A stretch of DNA of 15,895 nt from an uncultured Bacteroidota bacterium (lineage in GTDB: Bacteria > Bacteroidota > Bacteroidia > Flavobacteriales > Schleiferiaceae). Below the pieces are notes generated by a model. It saw only the letters and a program-made list of their open reading frames with translations, did no database searches and had not been told where the DNA came from. This document shows positions 6,577 through 13,599 of the stretch, in pieces; position 1 is the stretch's first letter, and every line of letters begins with the position of its first letter. The stretch spans positions 1 to 15,895 of the forward strand of contig CAJXMS010000014.1 of NCBI GenBank assembly GCA_913056475.1. Direction: 5' to 3'. The translations under genes were made by a program, and so were the position numbers.

Positions 6577-7104
6577 CTATCGTTTTGGTTTTTTGTATAC
6601 CGGTACGGTAGAGCAGGCTTCCCCAAAAAGCAGGGATTTTACTACCGGGCGCAGCAGGGCCGCCACCCTAACGTACGCACTGGCCGGTACGGGGCGGTCG
6701 CTACAACCTTTGACGATGACCGGTTTGTCCCGATAGTCCTGGACCGGAAGCTGGCGCAGCGATTCTTCCCAAAGAAGGGTCTCGAGCTCTTCCTCCCTGC
6801 CGTAGGTTAGGGTATGGGCGTAGGGCTGGAGCGCGGTGGCCACCAGGAGGTAAGCCCACTGGGGGATGATGGCGTCGGTGCTGCATTGGAGGGCCACGGC
6901 CTGACCCTGGTACTGGGACCAGTCGTGGGCTTTTACCGCTTCCCGGAAAGGTTTTTCCCGCACGATAAGCCCTTCGTACAGCCAGGAAGAGAGATCGATC
7001 ACCCGGCGAGGAGCAGTAGGGTACCAGGCGTCCAGCCCCAGGGTGATCAGGGGGCTTTTGGCAACGCGGTTTTCAATGGTATCAGGGGGGGTATCTTGGG
7101 CCAT
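6577..7104 (-). CDS. DUF2480 family protein
   Basis: A 175-residue cytosolic protein that I recognise as DUF2480: NRVAKSPLITLGLDAWYP, DWSQYQGQAVALQCSTDAII, VIVKGCSDRPVPASAYV and GEACSTVPVYKK all recall family members. There is no signal peptide or membrane segment. Three cysteines, each followed by Ser (Cys74, Cys134, Cys164), fall in its best conserved blocks and could bind a metal or cluster; this is inference, and the family has no established function that I know of. In many Bacteroidota this gene stands close to the suf genes. Here it is on the same strand as the suf operon but about 2 kb further on, separated by the HMG-CoA synthase and DUF3291-like genes. GATATTTG (minus strand), a near match to a -7 box, lies about 25 nt upstream of its start. 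Confidence 0.9.
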   Translation of the reverse strand: MAQDTPPDTIENRVAKSPLITLGLDAWYPTAPRRVIDLSSWLYEGLIVREKPFREAVKAHDWSQYQGQAVALQCSTDAIIPQWAYLLVATALQPYAHTLTYGREEELETLLWEESLRQLPVQDYRDKPVIVKGCSDRPVPASAYVRVAALLRPVVKSLLFGEACSTVPVYKKPKR

Positions 7105-7175
7105 AGAGATCAGTTTTGTGCGTTCACAAATATCGGGATTGCCGGGGATTTGTTTGTCCGGAAGCCGGGGTTTTC

Positions 7176-7198
7176 GGCTTAGCTTTCAAGCGTAAGCC
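7176..7198. other. Inverted repeat between the divergent DUF2480 and DUF3291-like genes
   Basis: GGCTTA (7176-7181) and GCTT (7182-7185) pair with AAGC (7188-7191) and TAAGCC (7193-7198), leaving a 2-nt loop and one bulged base. CCGGGG (from 7165) and CCCCGG flank it and could extend or compete with the stem. No T-run follows on the plus strand. It may be an operator or a leader hairpin; the role is unknown. Confidence 0.4.
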
Positions 7199-7220
7199 CC
7201 GGTTTAATAAGGGAGGGCCG

Positions 7221-7235
7221 TACCTTAGAAAGGTA
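7221..7235. other. Small inverted repeat upstream of the DUF3291-like gene
   Basis: TACCTT (7221-7226) and AAGGTA (7230-7235) form a perfect 6-bp inverted repeat around AGA, flanked by GGC (7216-7218) and GCC (7236-7238), which lengthen the stem with a bulge. It lies 61 bp before the start codon at 7296, at a suitable place for an operator or leader hairpin. Confidence 0.3.
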
Positions 7236-7295
7236 GCCTTTAGGTATCTTGCCGTTGGAAAATTTAGGATTTTCTGTCTCATAACTCATTTCGCT

Positions 7296-7631
7296 ATGAA
7301 AGCCACCATCACTTCTATCAAATTAAAAGGCCCCTTTCGCTTTTTTGCTCTCTCCGCCCGGGCTTATAAGATCATAAAGCAACTGAAGGGCTCCGCTTGC
7401 CGGGATTTCAAGAAAAAAGGCTGGTGGACCACCCACTACACCATGACGCTATGGGATAGCGAAGAGGACCTGAAAGCATTTGCTCGTAGTGGAGCCCATA
7501 GGGCGGCGATGCAGGCCAGCGGGGCCATAGCCCGGGAGATCCGGACCATCACGGTAGATGCGGAGGAGCTTCCCGATTGGCCGGAGGCTTATGCCTTACT
7601 GAAGAAGGGGCAAGTGTTTAGTTACGATTAA
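7296..7631 (+). CDS. Small DUF3291-like / dimeric alpha-beta barrel protein
   Basis: A 111-residue cytosolic protein. The frame is open well upstream, but the ATG at 7296 (MKATITSIKLKG) gives a complete domain, and the upstream codons show no conserved pattern. The layout is beta strand, helix, WWTTHYTMTLWDSEEDLKAFARSGAHRAAM (about 43-72), then helix and EIRTITVDAEELPDWPEAY (81-99). The strand-TLW-(D/E)-helix-SGAH pattern is typical of DUF3291 and related dimeric alpha-beta barrel proteins, the fold of small monooxygenases and heme-degrading enzymes. I see no clear catalytic or heme-binding residue beyond His68. Its substrate is unknown. It stands alone between genes on the opposite strand and converges with the HMG-CoA synthase gene. 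Confidence 0.75.
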   Translation: MKATITSIKLKGPFRFFALSARAYKIIKQLKGSACRDFKKKGWWTTHYTMTLWDSEEDLKAFARSGAHRAAMQASGAIAREIRTITVDAEELPDWPEAYALLKKGQVFSYD

Positions 7632-7701
7632 AGGAGGTTTTCCCATCAGGGGCTTTTGGAGGGAACAATTGCTGAAGAATTTTAAAAAAATCCCGCGCTT
7701 A

Positions 7702-9171
7702 CTAAGTGTTAAGCTCGTATAGCCGGTAGCCCTGGCGGTTTTCCTCATTAGCCAGCCCGCGGAGAGCAAAGCGTTTTTTCTTCACCACCGGCGTTTGCTG
7801 CGCCCGGGTGTGCAGGGCCTCGTAAGTTTTAAAATCGATGGCCTGGCGTTGCTGGAGCGTGGCCTGCAGATCCAGCGGCTGTACCTGCTGCGCCCAGCTA
7901 GTTACCAGGTGGCCGCTCAGCACTTTGGACTTACTGCCGGAGCCGTAGGCCAGCAGGCCCACTTCTTCCCCCACCAGGGAGCGATCTGCCTGGAGGTGTT
8001 GGTCCAGCATGCTAATCAGCGCCATAAAGATGGAAGCGGAGTACATATTGCCTATTTGAGCGGAAGCTTTTTCTGAAGGAGCAATGTGCCTTGCTACAAA
8101 AGCGGAGTAGGCTTCTGATTTGCGCAGCGCTTTCCAACTGGCTGCATCCTGGGGGTTGTCCTGGAGGATGGAGAGGGTGGCTTGAATTTCTTCGGGTACG
8201 GCCTGATCATTTTTTTGCAGGGCTTCCAGCCATATGGGGAGGAACATACGGCGCGCCTGAAAAGCATAGGGGAGGTGGAAGATCAGGTGCTGCCAGCGCT
8301 CGCGCCAGCCGGCGGCGGTAGGGGCCTGCTGGGCTTCCCAGTGCTGGAGGGCTTCTTCTACCCGGTTTTGGTAGCGGTCGTTGGAATAGGGACCGTCAAA
8401 GACCGGCTCGTGGCGAAATTCTTCTACCATCCGGCCGGGGAAACCCCAAAAGGGGTGTTTGGAATCCTGGAGTCGTTCTTGTGCCTCGCGGGTCGAGAGT
8501 TCCTGGCCCAGAAGCCGGGCCGCTGCTTGCAGCAGTTCCGCCCGCTGGAAGCTCCGCCGGGGCTTAAAGAAATCGCCCACGCTCTCCGTGGCTACGCCCG
8601 TGGCGGACTGGATGGCAAGAAGACGGGGATCCGTGCGTATCCGCAGGGCCACCGCGCCGGCCCCCTGGGTGTATTCGCCACCCGAGCCCAGGTCGTACTG
8701 AGCCAGGTCGGTAGCGATTACCAGCGCTTCCTGCTCTGGATGTTGGCGTACGTAGTGTACGGCCGCTTCCAGGGCGTCTATACCGCCCACGCAGGCAAAG
8801 GTGAAGTCTACTGCATCACAGTGGCGCAGGCAGCGGGGGCCGTGTTCTTTCGTCAGATAGCGTTCCAGCAGTTCGAGCACATAAGTGGCGGTAGGCTTGG
8901 AGCTATCTACGGCACTTTCCGTGCCGAGGAAAAGCTTGCGAATCTGGCGGGGCGCCCATTCCTGGGCCTCGATGAGCCGGGCGGCCGCCTCGGCGGCGAA
9001 GGTCACTACGTCTTCGTCCGCGTCGGGTACCGCCATTTTTTCCAGTCCCAGGCCCTGGTTGAGCTTGGCGAAGGCTATTTCCCGGGCTTCCGCCAGCTCT
9101 TCGATGGGCAAATAAAGCGGAGGTACGTAAAAGTGGAGGGCATCTATGCCCACGGTAGGTGTTTGGCTCAT
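7702..9171 (-). CDS. Hydroxymethylglutaryl-CoA synthase family protein
   Basis: A 489-residue thiolase-fold enzyme expected to condense acetyl-CoA with acetoacetyl-CoA to HMG-CoA, the first committed step of the mevalonate pathway. The three catalytic residues are present: Glu85 in FLGTESAVDSSKP, Cys127 in FTFACVGGIDAL, and His299 in IFHLPYAFQARRM. GNMYSASIFMALIS (375-388) and LAYGSGSKSKVLSG (407-420) are further HMGS signatures. It is longer than the roughly 390-residue enzymes of Gram-positive cocci. A beta-branching synthase of polyketide type is unlikely because no ACP or ketosynthase gene is nearby. It follows sufT by 50 bp on the same strand, so it may be the last gene of the suf transcript, but a hairpin occupies the gap. 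No other mevalonate gene is in the window. Confidence 0.88.
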   Translation of the reverse strand: MSQTPTVGIDALHFYVPPLYLPIEELAEAREIAFAKLNQGLGLEKMAVPDADEDVVTFAAEAAARLIEAQEWAPRQIRKLFLGTESAVDSSKPTATYVLELLERYLTKEHGPRCLRHCDAVDFTFACVGGIDALEAAVHYVRQHPEQEALVIATDLAQYDLGSGGEYTQGAGAVALRIRTDPRLLAIQSATGVATESVGDFFKPRRSFQRAELLQAAARLLGQELSTREAQERLQDSKHPFWGFPGRMVEEFRHEPVFDGPYSNDRYQNRVEEALQHWEAQQAPTAAGWRERWQHLIFHLPYAFQARRMFLPIWLEALQKNDQAVPEEIQATLSILQDNPQDAASWKALRKSEAYSAFVARHIAPSEKASAQIGNMYSASIFMALISMLDQHLQADRSLVGEEVGLLAYGSGSKSKVLSGHLVTSWAQQVQPLDLQATLQQRQAIDFKTYEALHTRAQQTPVVKKKRFALRGLANEENRQGYRLYELNT

Positions 9172-9174
9172 GGT

Positions 9175-9203
9175 CCTTTAGCTCAAAAAGAGCAAGCTAA
9201 AGG
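9175..9203 (-). promoter_or_regulatory. Hairpin directly upstream of the HMG-CoA synthase start
   Basis: A perfect 9-bp inverted repeat, CCTTTAGCT (9175-9183) / AGCTAAAGG (9195-9203), with an 11-nt loop. In the minus-strand transcript it begins 18 nt after the sufT stop and ends 3 nt before the HMG-CoA synthase ATG, so it would cover the ribosome entry region. The T-rich tract is in the loop rather than after the stem, so it is not a classic terminator. The upstream arm also holds TACCTTTA (9205 to 9198), a near match to a -7 box. It may act as a translational gate, a transcription attenuator, or an RNA-stability element. Confidence 0.5.
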
Positions 9204-9221
9204 TAAAAGGGCCCCAATTGT

Positions 9222-9557
9222 TTACAGGAAGCCCAATTCCAGTTTGGCCTCTTCACTCATCATTTCCTTATCCCAGGGCGGGTCAAAGGTGATCTCTACT
9301 TCGGCATCTTTGACCGTATCGAGGGTGCCCACCCGCTGTTTGACCTCTTCGGGCAGGCTTTCTGCTACGGGGCAGTTGGGCGAGGTGAGGGTCATGAGGA
9401 TGTGAACGTGGTAATCGGTGCTCACCTGGACGTCGTACACCAGGCCCAGTTCGTAAATATTCACGGGTATTTCGGGGTCGTACACGCTCCGGAGCATGTC
9501 CACCACGTCTTCTCCCACTTGTTGAAGTTCGGCATCGGTAGGGGCAGTAGTACTCAT
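9222..9557 (-). CDS. sufT: SufT, MIP18/DUF59 family Fe-S assembly factor
   Basis: A 111-residue MIP18-type protein. It has the family signature DPEIPVNIYELGL (27-39), the exposed cysteine in LTSPNCPVAESLP (Cys62), and the C-terminal TFDPPWDKEMMSEEAKLELG (90-109) characteristic of the SUF-linked version rather than PaaD. SufT acts in maturation or delivery of Fe-S clusters to target proteins under high demand. Its start overlaps the sufE stop in an ATGA arrangement (9554-9557), which implies translational coupling with the sulfur-transfer protein. Confidence 0.93.
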   Translation of the reverse strand: MSTTAPTDAELQQVGEDVVDMLRSVYDPEIPVNIYELGLVYDVQVSTDYHVHILMTLTSPNCPVAESLPEEVKQRVGTLDTVKDAEVEITFDPPWDKEMMSEEAKLELGFL

Positions 9558-9994
9558 GAGCTCGTGGTTTTAGATTCACTGGCCTGCAGGGCCAGGGCAT
9601 AATATTTCATTTGTTTTACCATGTTCACCAGGCCATTGGCCCGGGTGGGGCTGAGGTGCTCTTTCAGGCCTATTTGGTCTATAAAATCCATATCGGCCTG
9701 GGTTATTTCCGAGGGCTTATGTCCGTCCAGCACCCGGATAAGTAGGGCTATGATGCCCTTGGTAAGGATAGCATCGCTATCGGCGGTGTAGTGTACGTGT
9801 TCGCCGTCATTCTCGGCGTGGAGCCACACCTGGCTTTGGCAGCCTTTGATCAGGTTGTCTTCTTTTTTGTATTGCTCGTCTATCAGGGGAAGTTCTTTGC
9901 CCAGCTCAATGAGGTGCTCGTACTTATCCATCCAGTCTTCTAAGAAGGCAAATTCTTCTACTATGTCGGCTTGTTTTTCGGCGATGCTTTCCAT
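9554..9994 (-). CDS. sufE: SufE sulfur acceptor protein
   Basis: A 146-residue SufE. The sulfur-accepting cysteine is Cys52 in LIKGCQSQVWL, equivalent to Cys51 of the E. coli protein, followed by the usual DSDAILTKGIIALLIRVLDG region and a C-terminal LSPTRANGLVNMVKQMK helix. It takes persulfide sulfur from SufS, stimulates the desulfurase, and hands the sulfur to SufBCD. The start MESIAEKQADIVEEF is standard. It is separated from sufS by 149 bp containing palindrome copy 3 and a small inverted repeat, a wide gap for partner genes in one operon, and it overlaps sufT by 4 bp. Confidence 0.96.
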   Translation of the reverse strand: MESIAEKQADIVEEFAFLEDWMDKYEHLIELGKELPLIDEQYKKEDNLIKGCQSQVWLHAENDGEHVHYTADSDAILTKGIIALLIRVLDGHKPSEITQADMDFIDQIGLKEHLSPTRANGLVNMVKQMKYYALALQASESKTTSS

Positions 9995-10006
9995 CTCAAA
10001 TTGTTT

Positions 10007-10022
10007 TTAATCCGCAGATTAA
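10007..10022. promoter_or_regulatory. Inverted repeat upstream of sufE
   Basis: TTAATC (10007-10012), CGCA, GATTAA (10017-10022): a perfect 6-bp inverted repeat with a 4-nt centre, 12 nt before the sufE start codon. It resembles a small operator or a leader hairpin. TACCTTTA (minus strand, 10053 to 10046), a near -7 box, lies about 25 nt further upstream, so a separate sufE-sufT promoter is possible but unproven. Confidence 0.35.
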
Positions 10023-10076
10023 CCTGTTTTGGGGGGCCTTGGTCTTAAAGGTAAAGCTTTCATTATTTCCGCGGGT

Positions 10077-10100
10077 ACATTTGGCCGGGAGGCCAAATGT
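10077..10100. repeat. Intergenic palindromic element, copy 3
   Basis: ACATTTGGCC (10077-10086), GGGA, GGCCAAATGT (10091-10100): perfect 10-bp arms, the most symmetrical of the four copies. It lies between sufS and sufE and would form a stable hairpin in the suf mRNA. As in copy 2 the preceding base gives TACATTTG (10076-10083), although on the plus strand no gene lies directly downstream. Confidence 0.75.
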
Positions 10101-10143
10101 GGAAGAGGCGGTAGAAGCTTGGTACCTTTAGGCATGGCCATCC

Positions 10144-11382
10144 CTAACTGAGCATTTTCTCGGCCCGCTGCAGGGCGGTGATAAACTGGTCTATTTCTTC
10201 GGTAGTGTTGTAAAAAGCAAAACTGGCGCGCATGGTGCCACTGATCCCGAAGCGCTGCATGAGGGGCTGGTTGCAGTGGTGGCCGGTGCGGATGGCCACG
10301 CCCAGCTTGTCGAGGATGGCGCCGGCATCGTAGGGGTGAATGTCTTCCAGGAGGAAGGAAATAACGCTGGCTTTGTGGGGCACATCCCCGTAAATTTTAA
10401 GGCGGGGAAAGTGGCGGCGCAGGGCGTCGGTGGCGTAAGCCAGTAGTTCCTCCTCGTGGCGCGCCAGGGCGGGCCGGTCTTGCTGCTGGAGGTACTGGAA
10501 AGCAGCGCCCAGCCCTATGGCTCCGGCGATGTGAGGGGTACCGGCTTCGAATTTGTGGGGGAGCTCGCCGTAAGTGGTTTTCTCGAAACTTACCTCGGCG
10601 ATCATTTCGCCGCCGCCCTGGTAGGGGGGGAGTTCGTTGAGCAGGGACTCCTTGCCGTAGAGGACGCCTATGCCGGTGGGGCCAAATACTTTATGCCCAC
10701 TGAAGGCGTAAAAGTCGGCGTCCAGAGCGCGCACATCTACCGGGCGGTGGGGGAGGCTCTGGGCTCCATCCAGCAGCACCCAGGCGCCGTGCTTATGCGC
10801 TTCTTCGATGATGGCTTCTACCGGGTTGATCAGGCCTAAGGCGTTGGAGTAATGGTTTACGGCCACCATTTTGGTGCGGGAGGAGAGGAGCTCCCGATAA
10901 GCTTGAAGGTCGATTTCGCCCTCATCGGAAATGGGGATCACGCGCAGGGTGGCGCCGGTGCGCTGGCAGAGCATTTGCCAGGGGACGATATTGCTGTGGT
11001 GCTCCAGAGCGGAGATGATGATTTCGTCGCCCGATTTTATTTGGTTTTGCCCCAGAGAGCTGGCTACCAGGTTGATGCTATCGGTGGTGCCTTTGGTCCA
11101 GATTATCTCGTGCGGATGAGCGGCGTTAAGCTCTTGCTGCACGATTTTGCGGGCTTCTTCAAAGGCATCGGTGGCCTTTTGGCTCAGCTGATGAACGCCC
11201 CGGTGCACATTGCTGTGGGTGGTTTCGTAGTAGTGGCTTAGGGTATCGATTACGGCCTGCGGCTTTTGGGCGGAGGCGGCGTTATCGAAGTAGGCCAGGG
11301 GTTTGCCGGCCACTTTTTGGTGGAGTACCGGGAAATCTTGCCGGAGTTTAGCGATATCAAGGGGAGGTGTTTTCACATCCAT
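10144..11382 (-). CDS. sufS: SufS cysteine desulfurase
   Basis: A 412-residue PLP enzyme that takes sulfur from L-cysteine as persulfide, leaving alanine. All group II desulfurase landmarks are present: His128 in ALEHHSNIVPW, Asp205 and Gln208 in LLDGAQS, the PLP lysine Lys231 in FSGHKVFGPTG, and the catalytic Cys370 in IRTGHHCNQPLM on the short loop typical of SufS. Each is shifted by only 5-6 residues from the E. coli numbering as I remember it. The N-terminus MDVKTPPLDIAKLRQDFPVL fits the family. It starts 27 bp after sufD and is followed by a 149-bp gap before its partner gene sufE. Confidence 0.97.
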   Translation of the reverse strand: MDVKTPPLDIAKLRQDFPVLHQKVAGKPLAYFDNAASAQKPQAVIDTLSHYYETTHSNVHRGVHQLSQKATDAFEEARKIVQQELNAAHPHEIIWTKGTTDSINLVASSLGQNQIKSGDEIIISALEHHSNIVPWQMLCQRTGATLRVIPISDEGEIDLQAYRELLSSRTKMVAVNHYSNALGLINPVEAIIEEAHKHGAWVLLDGAQSLPHRPVDVRALDADFYAFSGHKVFGPTGIGVLYGKESLLNELPPYQGGGEMIAEVSFEKTTYGELPHKFEAGTPHIAGAIGLGAAFQYLQQQDRPALARHEEELLAYATDALRRHFPRLKIYGDVPHKASVISFLLEDIHPYDAGAILDKLGVAIRTGHHCNQPLMQRFGISGTMRASFAFYNTTEEIDQFITALQRAEKMLS

Positions 11383-11409
11383 AATCGGGCGTCATTTCTG
11401 GAGGGGAGC

Positions 11410-12729
11410 TTAGAGCTCAAAATCCAGGTTCACATTCAATTTTTTGGCAATCATGCGGTTGAGCTTTTTGCGTAGCTCGGGCAGCTTCACATTGCGTAGG
11501 CCGTCATTGGCAAAGGCATAGAGAAGCAGGGCCTGGGCTTCGCGGCGGGCGATGCCGCGGGTCATCAGGTAAAAGAGGGCCTGATCATCGAGCTGCCCGA
11601 TGGTACAGCCGTGGGAACAGGCCACGTCGTCGGCATAAATTTCGAGCTGGGGCTTGGTGTCTACGGAGGCCTTATCGGTCAGCAGCACGTTGTTGTTTTG
11701 CTGGAAGGCGTTGGTTTTTTGGGCGTGGGGGTGCACCATCACCTTGCCATTGAATACGCCGTGGGCCTTGTCGTCGTAGATGCCCTTGTAGAGTTCATTA
11801 CTGTAGCAATGGGGTACTTTATGATCTACCAGGGTGTGGTGGTCTATCAGTTGCTGGTCATCCCCGATGGTGATGCCGTCCAGGTGGCTTTCGCAGTGTT
11901 CTTCGTCGAGGAAAAAGTTAAGATTATTGCGAATAAAGCGGTTGCCAAAGGAATAAGTACCCAGCGTGACGCTGCTTTCGCCTTTCTGGCGGATAGAGGT
12001 ATTGTCGATTAGCGAAGCCTGGCCGTTATCATTTTGAATTTTGTGGTAGCACAGGCGGGCGTGGCGCTCCACAAAGATTTCGGTAGCGCTATTGGTAAGC
12101 ACGGGTTTATCGCTCAGGCTTTGGTGGCGTTCGGTGATGGTAGCCTCGGCATTTTCTTCCAGGAGAATAAGGTTGCGCGGCTGGGTCATCACCTCTTGTC
12201 CGTGCTCGGTCGTAAAGAAGAGCACCTGGATGGGCTTATCGGCGGCCTGACTTTTTTTAATGCGAATGAAGGCCCCCTCCCGCGCAAAGGCGGTATTGAG
12301 GGAAGAAAGCGCTTCGTATTCAGGCAGGGCTTGTCCGAAGTACTCATTGGCCACGTCGCTGAATTTATTGAGCATGCTACTGAAGGTACATACGTCAAAG
12401 CGCTCGTGGGTGGTTTCGCTCAGCCAGCTGCTGTACACCCCGTCGATGAACACCAGCTTGTAGGCGTCTACATCATTGAGGAAGTATTTTTTGATTTGGC
12501 TAAAATCTACCGAATTCTCCTCGTTGGGGAAGAGCCGGTAGTCGTGTTTGAGGATGGGCTTAAGGGAAGTGTATTTCCATTCTTCATCGCGTTTGGTCGG
12601 GAAGCCCATGTCTTCAAAGCGCTGCATGGCGGCCCGTCGCTTTTGGTGCACCGGCGTTTGCGCGTGGCCATTGAGCTCGTTTTCAAATACGATGAAGGAG
12701 GATTCTAGTTTGTCTTTTAGTGCTTCCAA
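11410..12729 (-). CDS. sufD: SufD, Fe-S scaffold complex subunit
   Basis: A 439-residue SufD, partner of SufB in the SufBC2D scaffold. The N-terminal helical part holds FPTKRDEEWKYTSLKPIL (43-60), typical of SufD. It is followed by the beta-helix core (for example SVTLGTYSFGNRFIRNN and HPHAQKTNAFQQNNNVLL). The C-terminal segment ADDVACSHGCTIGQLDD (366-382) carries His373, the position I equate with the E. coli histidine needed for cluster assembly; Cys371 and Cys375 flank it. The final RREAQALLLYAFA is the SufC-contact region. It sits between sufC and sufS, with a 66-bp gap to sufC. Confidence 0.96.
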   Translation of the reverse strand: MEALKDKLESSFIVFENELNGHAQTPVHQKRRAAMQRFEDMGFPTKRDEEWKYTSLKPILKHDYRLFPNEENSVDFSQIKKYFLNDVDAYKLVFIDGVYSSWLSETTHERFDVCTFSSMLNKFSDVANEYFGQALPEYEALSSLNTAFAREGAFIRIKKSQAADKPIQVLFFTTEHGQEVMTQPRNLILLEENAEATITERHQSLSDKPVLTNSATEIFVERHARLCYHKIQNDNGQASLIDNTSIRQKGESSVTLGTYSFGNRFIRNNLNFFLDEEHCESHLDGITIGDDQQLIDHHTLVDHKVPHCYSNELYKGIYDDKAHGVFNGKVMVHPHAQKTNAFQQNNNVLLTDKASVDTKPQLEIYADDVACSHGCTIGQLDDQALFYLMTRGIARREAQALLLYAFANDGLRNVKLPELRKKLNRMIAKKLNVNLDFEL

Positions 12730-12782
12730 GGGGGAATAATTTTGCTTTGGGTTGATAAGCGAAAAAGCGGGGACACCGGGGG

Positions 12783-12797
12783 AGCCACAGGGTGGCT
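12783..12797 (-). other. Hairpin overlapping the sufC stop codon
   Basis: AGCCAC (12783-12788), AGG, GTGGCT (12792-12797): a perfect 6-bp stem with a 3-nt loop. In the minus-strand mRNA the 5' arm includes two bases of the sufC TAG stop. No U-run follows directly. It could slow 3' exonucleases or attenuate transcription into sufD; the effect is unknown. Confidence 0.4.
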
Positions 12798-13545
12798 ACA
12801 CCGCTGGTTCTTTGAGCCAATCGTAGCCGTGCTCTTCCAGCTCCAGGGCCAGTTCTTTATTGCCGGATTTTACGATTTTGCCTTGGGAGAGCACGTGAAC
12901 ATAGTCCGGCTCTATGTGGTCCAGCAAGCGCTGGTAGTGGGTGATCAGGATGATGGCGTTGTCTTTCGTGCGCAGGGTATTCACGCCCTTGGCCACCACC
13001 CGAAGCGCATCGATGTCCAGCCCGGAATCTGTTTCATCCAGAATGCCCAATTTAGGTTCCAGCATGGCCATTTGGAATATCTCGTTGCGCTTTTTCTCTC
13101 CGCCGGAAAACCCTTCATTTAGGGAGCGGCTGAGGAAACTTTTGTCCATGTCCAGGAGGCCCATCTTTTCCCGCATTTTCTTCAGCAATTTATTGGCCGG
13201 GAGGGGTTCTTCTCCCCGCGCTTTGCGGAGCTCGTTGATGGAAGTTTTGAGGAAGTTGGTTACCGTCACCCCGGGAATTTCCACCGGGTATTGAAAGGAG
13301 AGAAAAATCCCTTTTTGGGCTCTTTCATCGGGCCCCAGGTCCAGCAGATCTTCTTTTTCAAACTGGATATTGCCCTGGGTGATCTCGTAATCCTCCCGCC
13401 CGGCGATCACCGAGCTGAGGGTTGATTTACCCGAGCCATTGGGCCCCATGATGGCATGGACCTCTCCGGGCTTCACTTCCAGGTTTACGCCTCGAAGGAT
13501 TTCCGTTCCTTCTACTGAGGCATGCAGGTTATTTATCTTGAGCAT
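12796..13545 (-). CDS. sufC: SufC, ABC-type ATPase of Fe-S assembly
   Basis: A 249-residue ABC ATPase. It has Walker A GPNGSGKST (34-42), the Q-loop at Gln85 in FLSFQYPVEIPGV, the SufC-type signature FSGGEKKRNEIFQ (146-158), Walker B LGILDETDSGLD (166-177) with Glu171, and the switch His203 in ITHYQRLL. SufC dimerises on SufB and SufD, and its ATP hydrolysis drives the rearrangement that exposes the cluster assembly site. FQYPVEIPGV and SGGEKKR separate it clearly from transport ATPases. It lies 54 bp downstream of sufB and upstream of sufD, the usual order. Confidence 0.98.
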   Translation of the reverse strand: MLKINNLHASVEGTEILRGVNLEVKPGEVHAIMGPNGSGKSTLSSVIAGREDYEITQGNIQFEKEDLLDLGPDERAQKGIFLSFQYPVEIPGVTVTNFLKTSINELRKARGEEPLPANKLLKKMREKMGLLDMDKSFLSRSLNEGFSGGEKKRNEIFQMAMLEPKLGILDETDSGLDIDALRVVAKGVNTLRTKDNAIILITHYQRLLDHIEPDYVHVLSQGKIVKSGNKELALELEEHGYDWLKEPAV

Positions 13546-13599
13546 AAAGCGTTTCTTCTATTTTGAATTGGGTTAAAAAAAGGAAAGTTGGGGCCGGTC

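Noticed and set aside
7116..7295. A 60-residue N-terminal extension of the DUF3291-like protein
   Set aside because: The extension runs through inverted repeats and promoter-like sequence, and the domain is complete from the Met at 7296.
7632..7645. AAAGGAGG directly after the DUF3291-like stop as a ribosome binding site for a small gene
   Set aside because: No start codon with an open frame follows at suitable spacing on the plus strand.
7632..7701. T-rich tract (minus strand, near 7681-7690) after the HMG-CoA synthase stop as a terminator
   Set aside because: There is a run of seven T residues but no convincing GC stem directly before it, so I did not call an intrinsic terminator.
8182..9405. 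A 407-codon open frame on the plus strand, antisense to the HMG-CoA synthase gene and part of sufT
   Set aside because: The product has no recognisable motif or domain. The opposite strand carries an HMG-CoA synthase with all catalytic residues, so the open frame is a by-product of codon bias in GC-rich coding sequence.
10678..10690. GGGGCCAAATAC inside sufS as a fifth copy of the palindromic element
   Set aside because: Only one half-arm matches, the inverted partner is missing, and the bases encode the conserved FGPTG segment of SufS.
12034..12708. A 224-codon open frame antisense to sufD
   Set aside because: It mirrors the sufD coding sequence, with no start signal or motif of its own.
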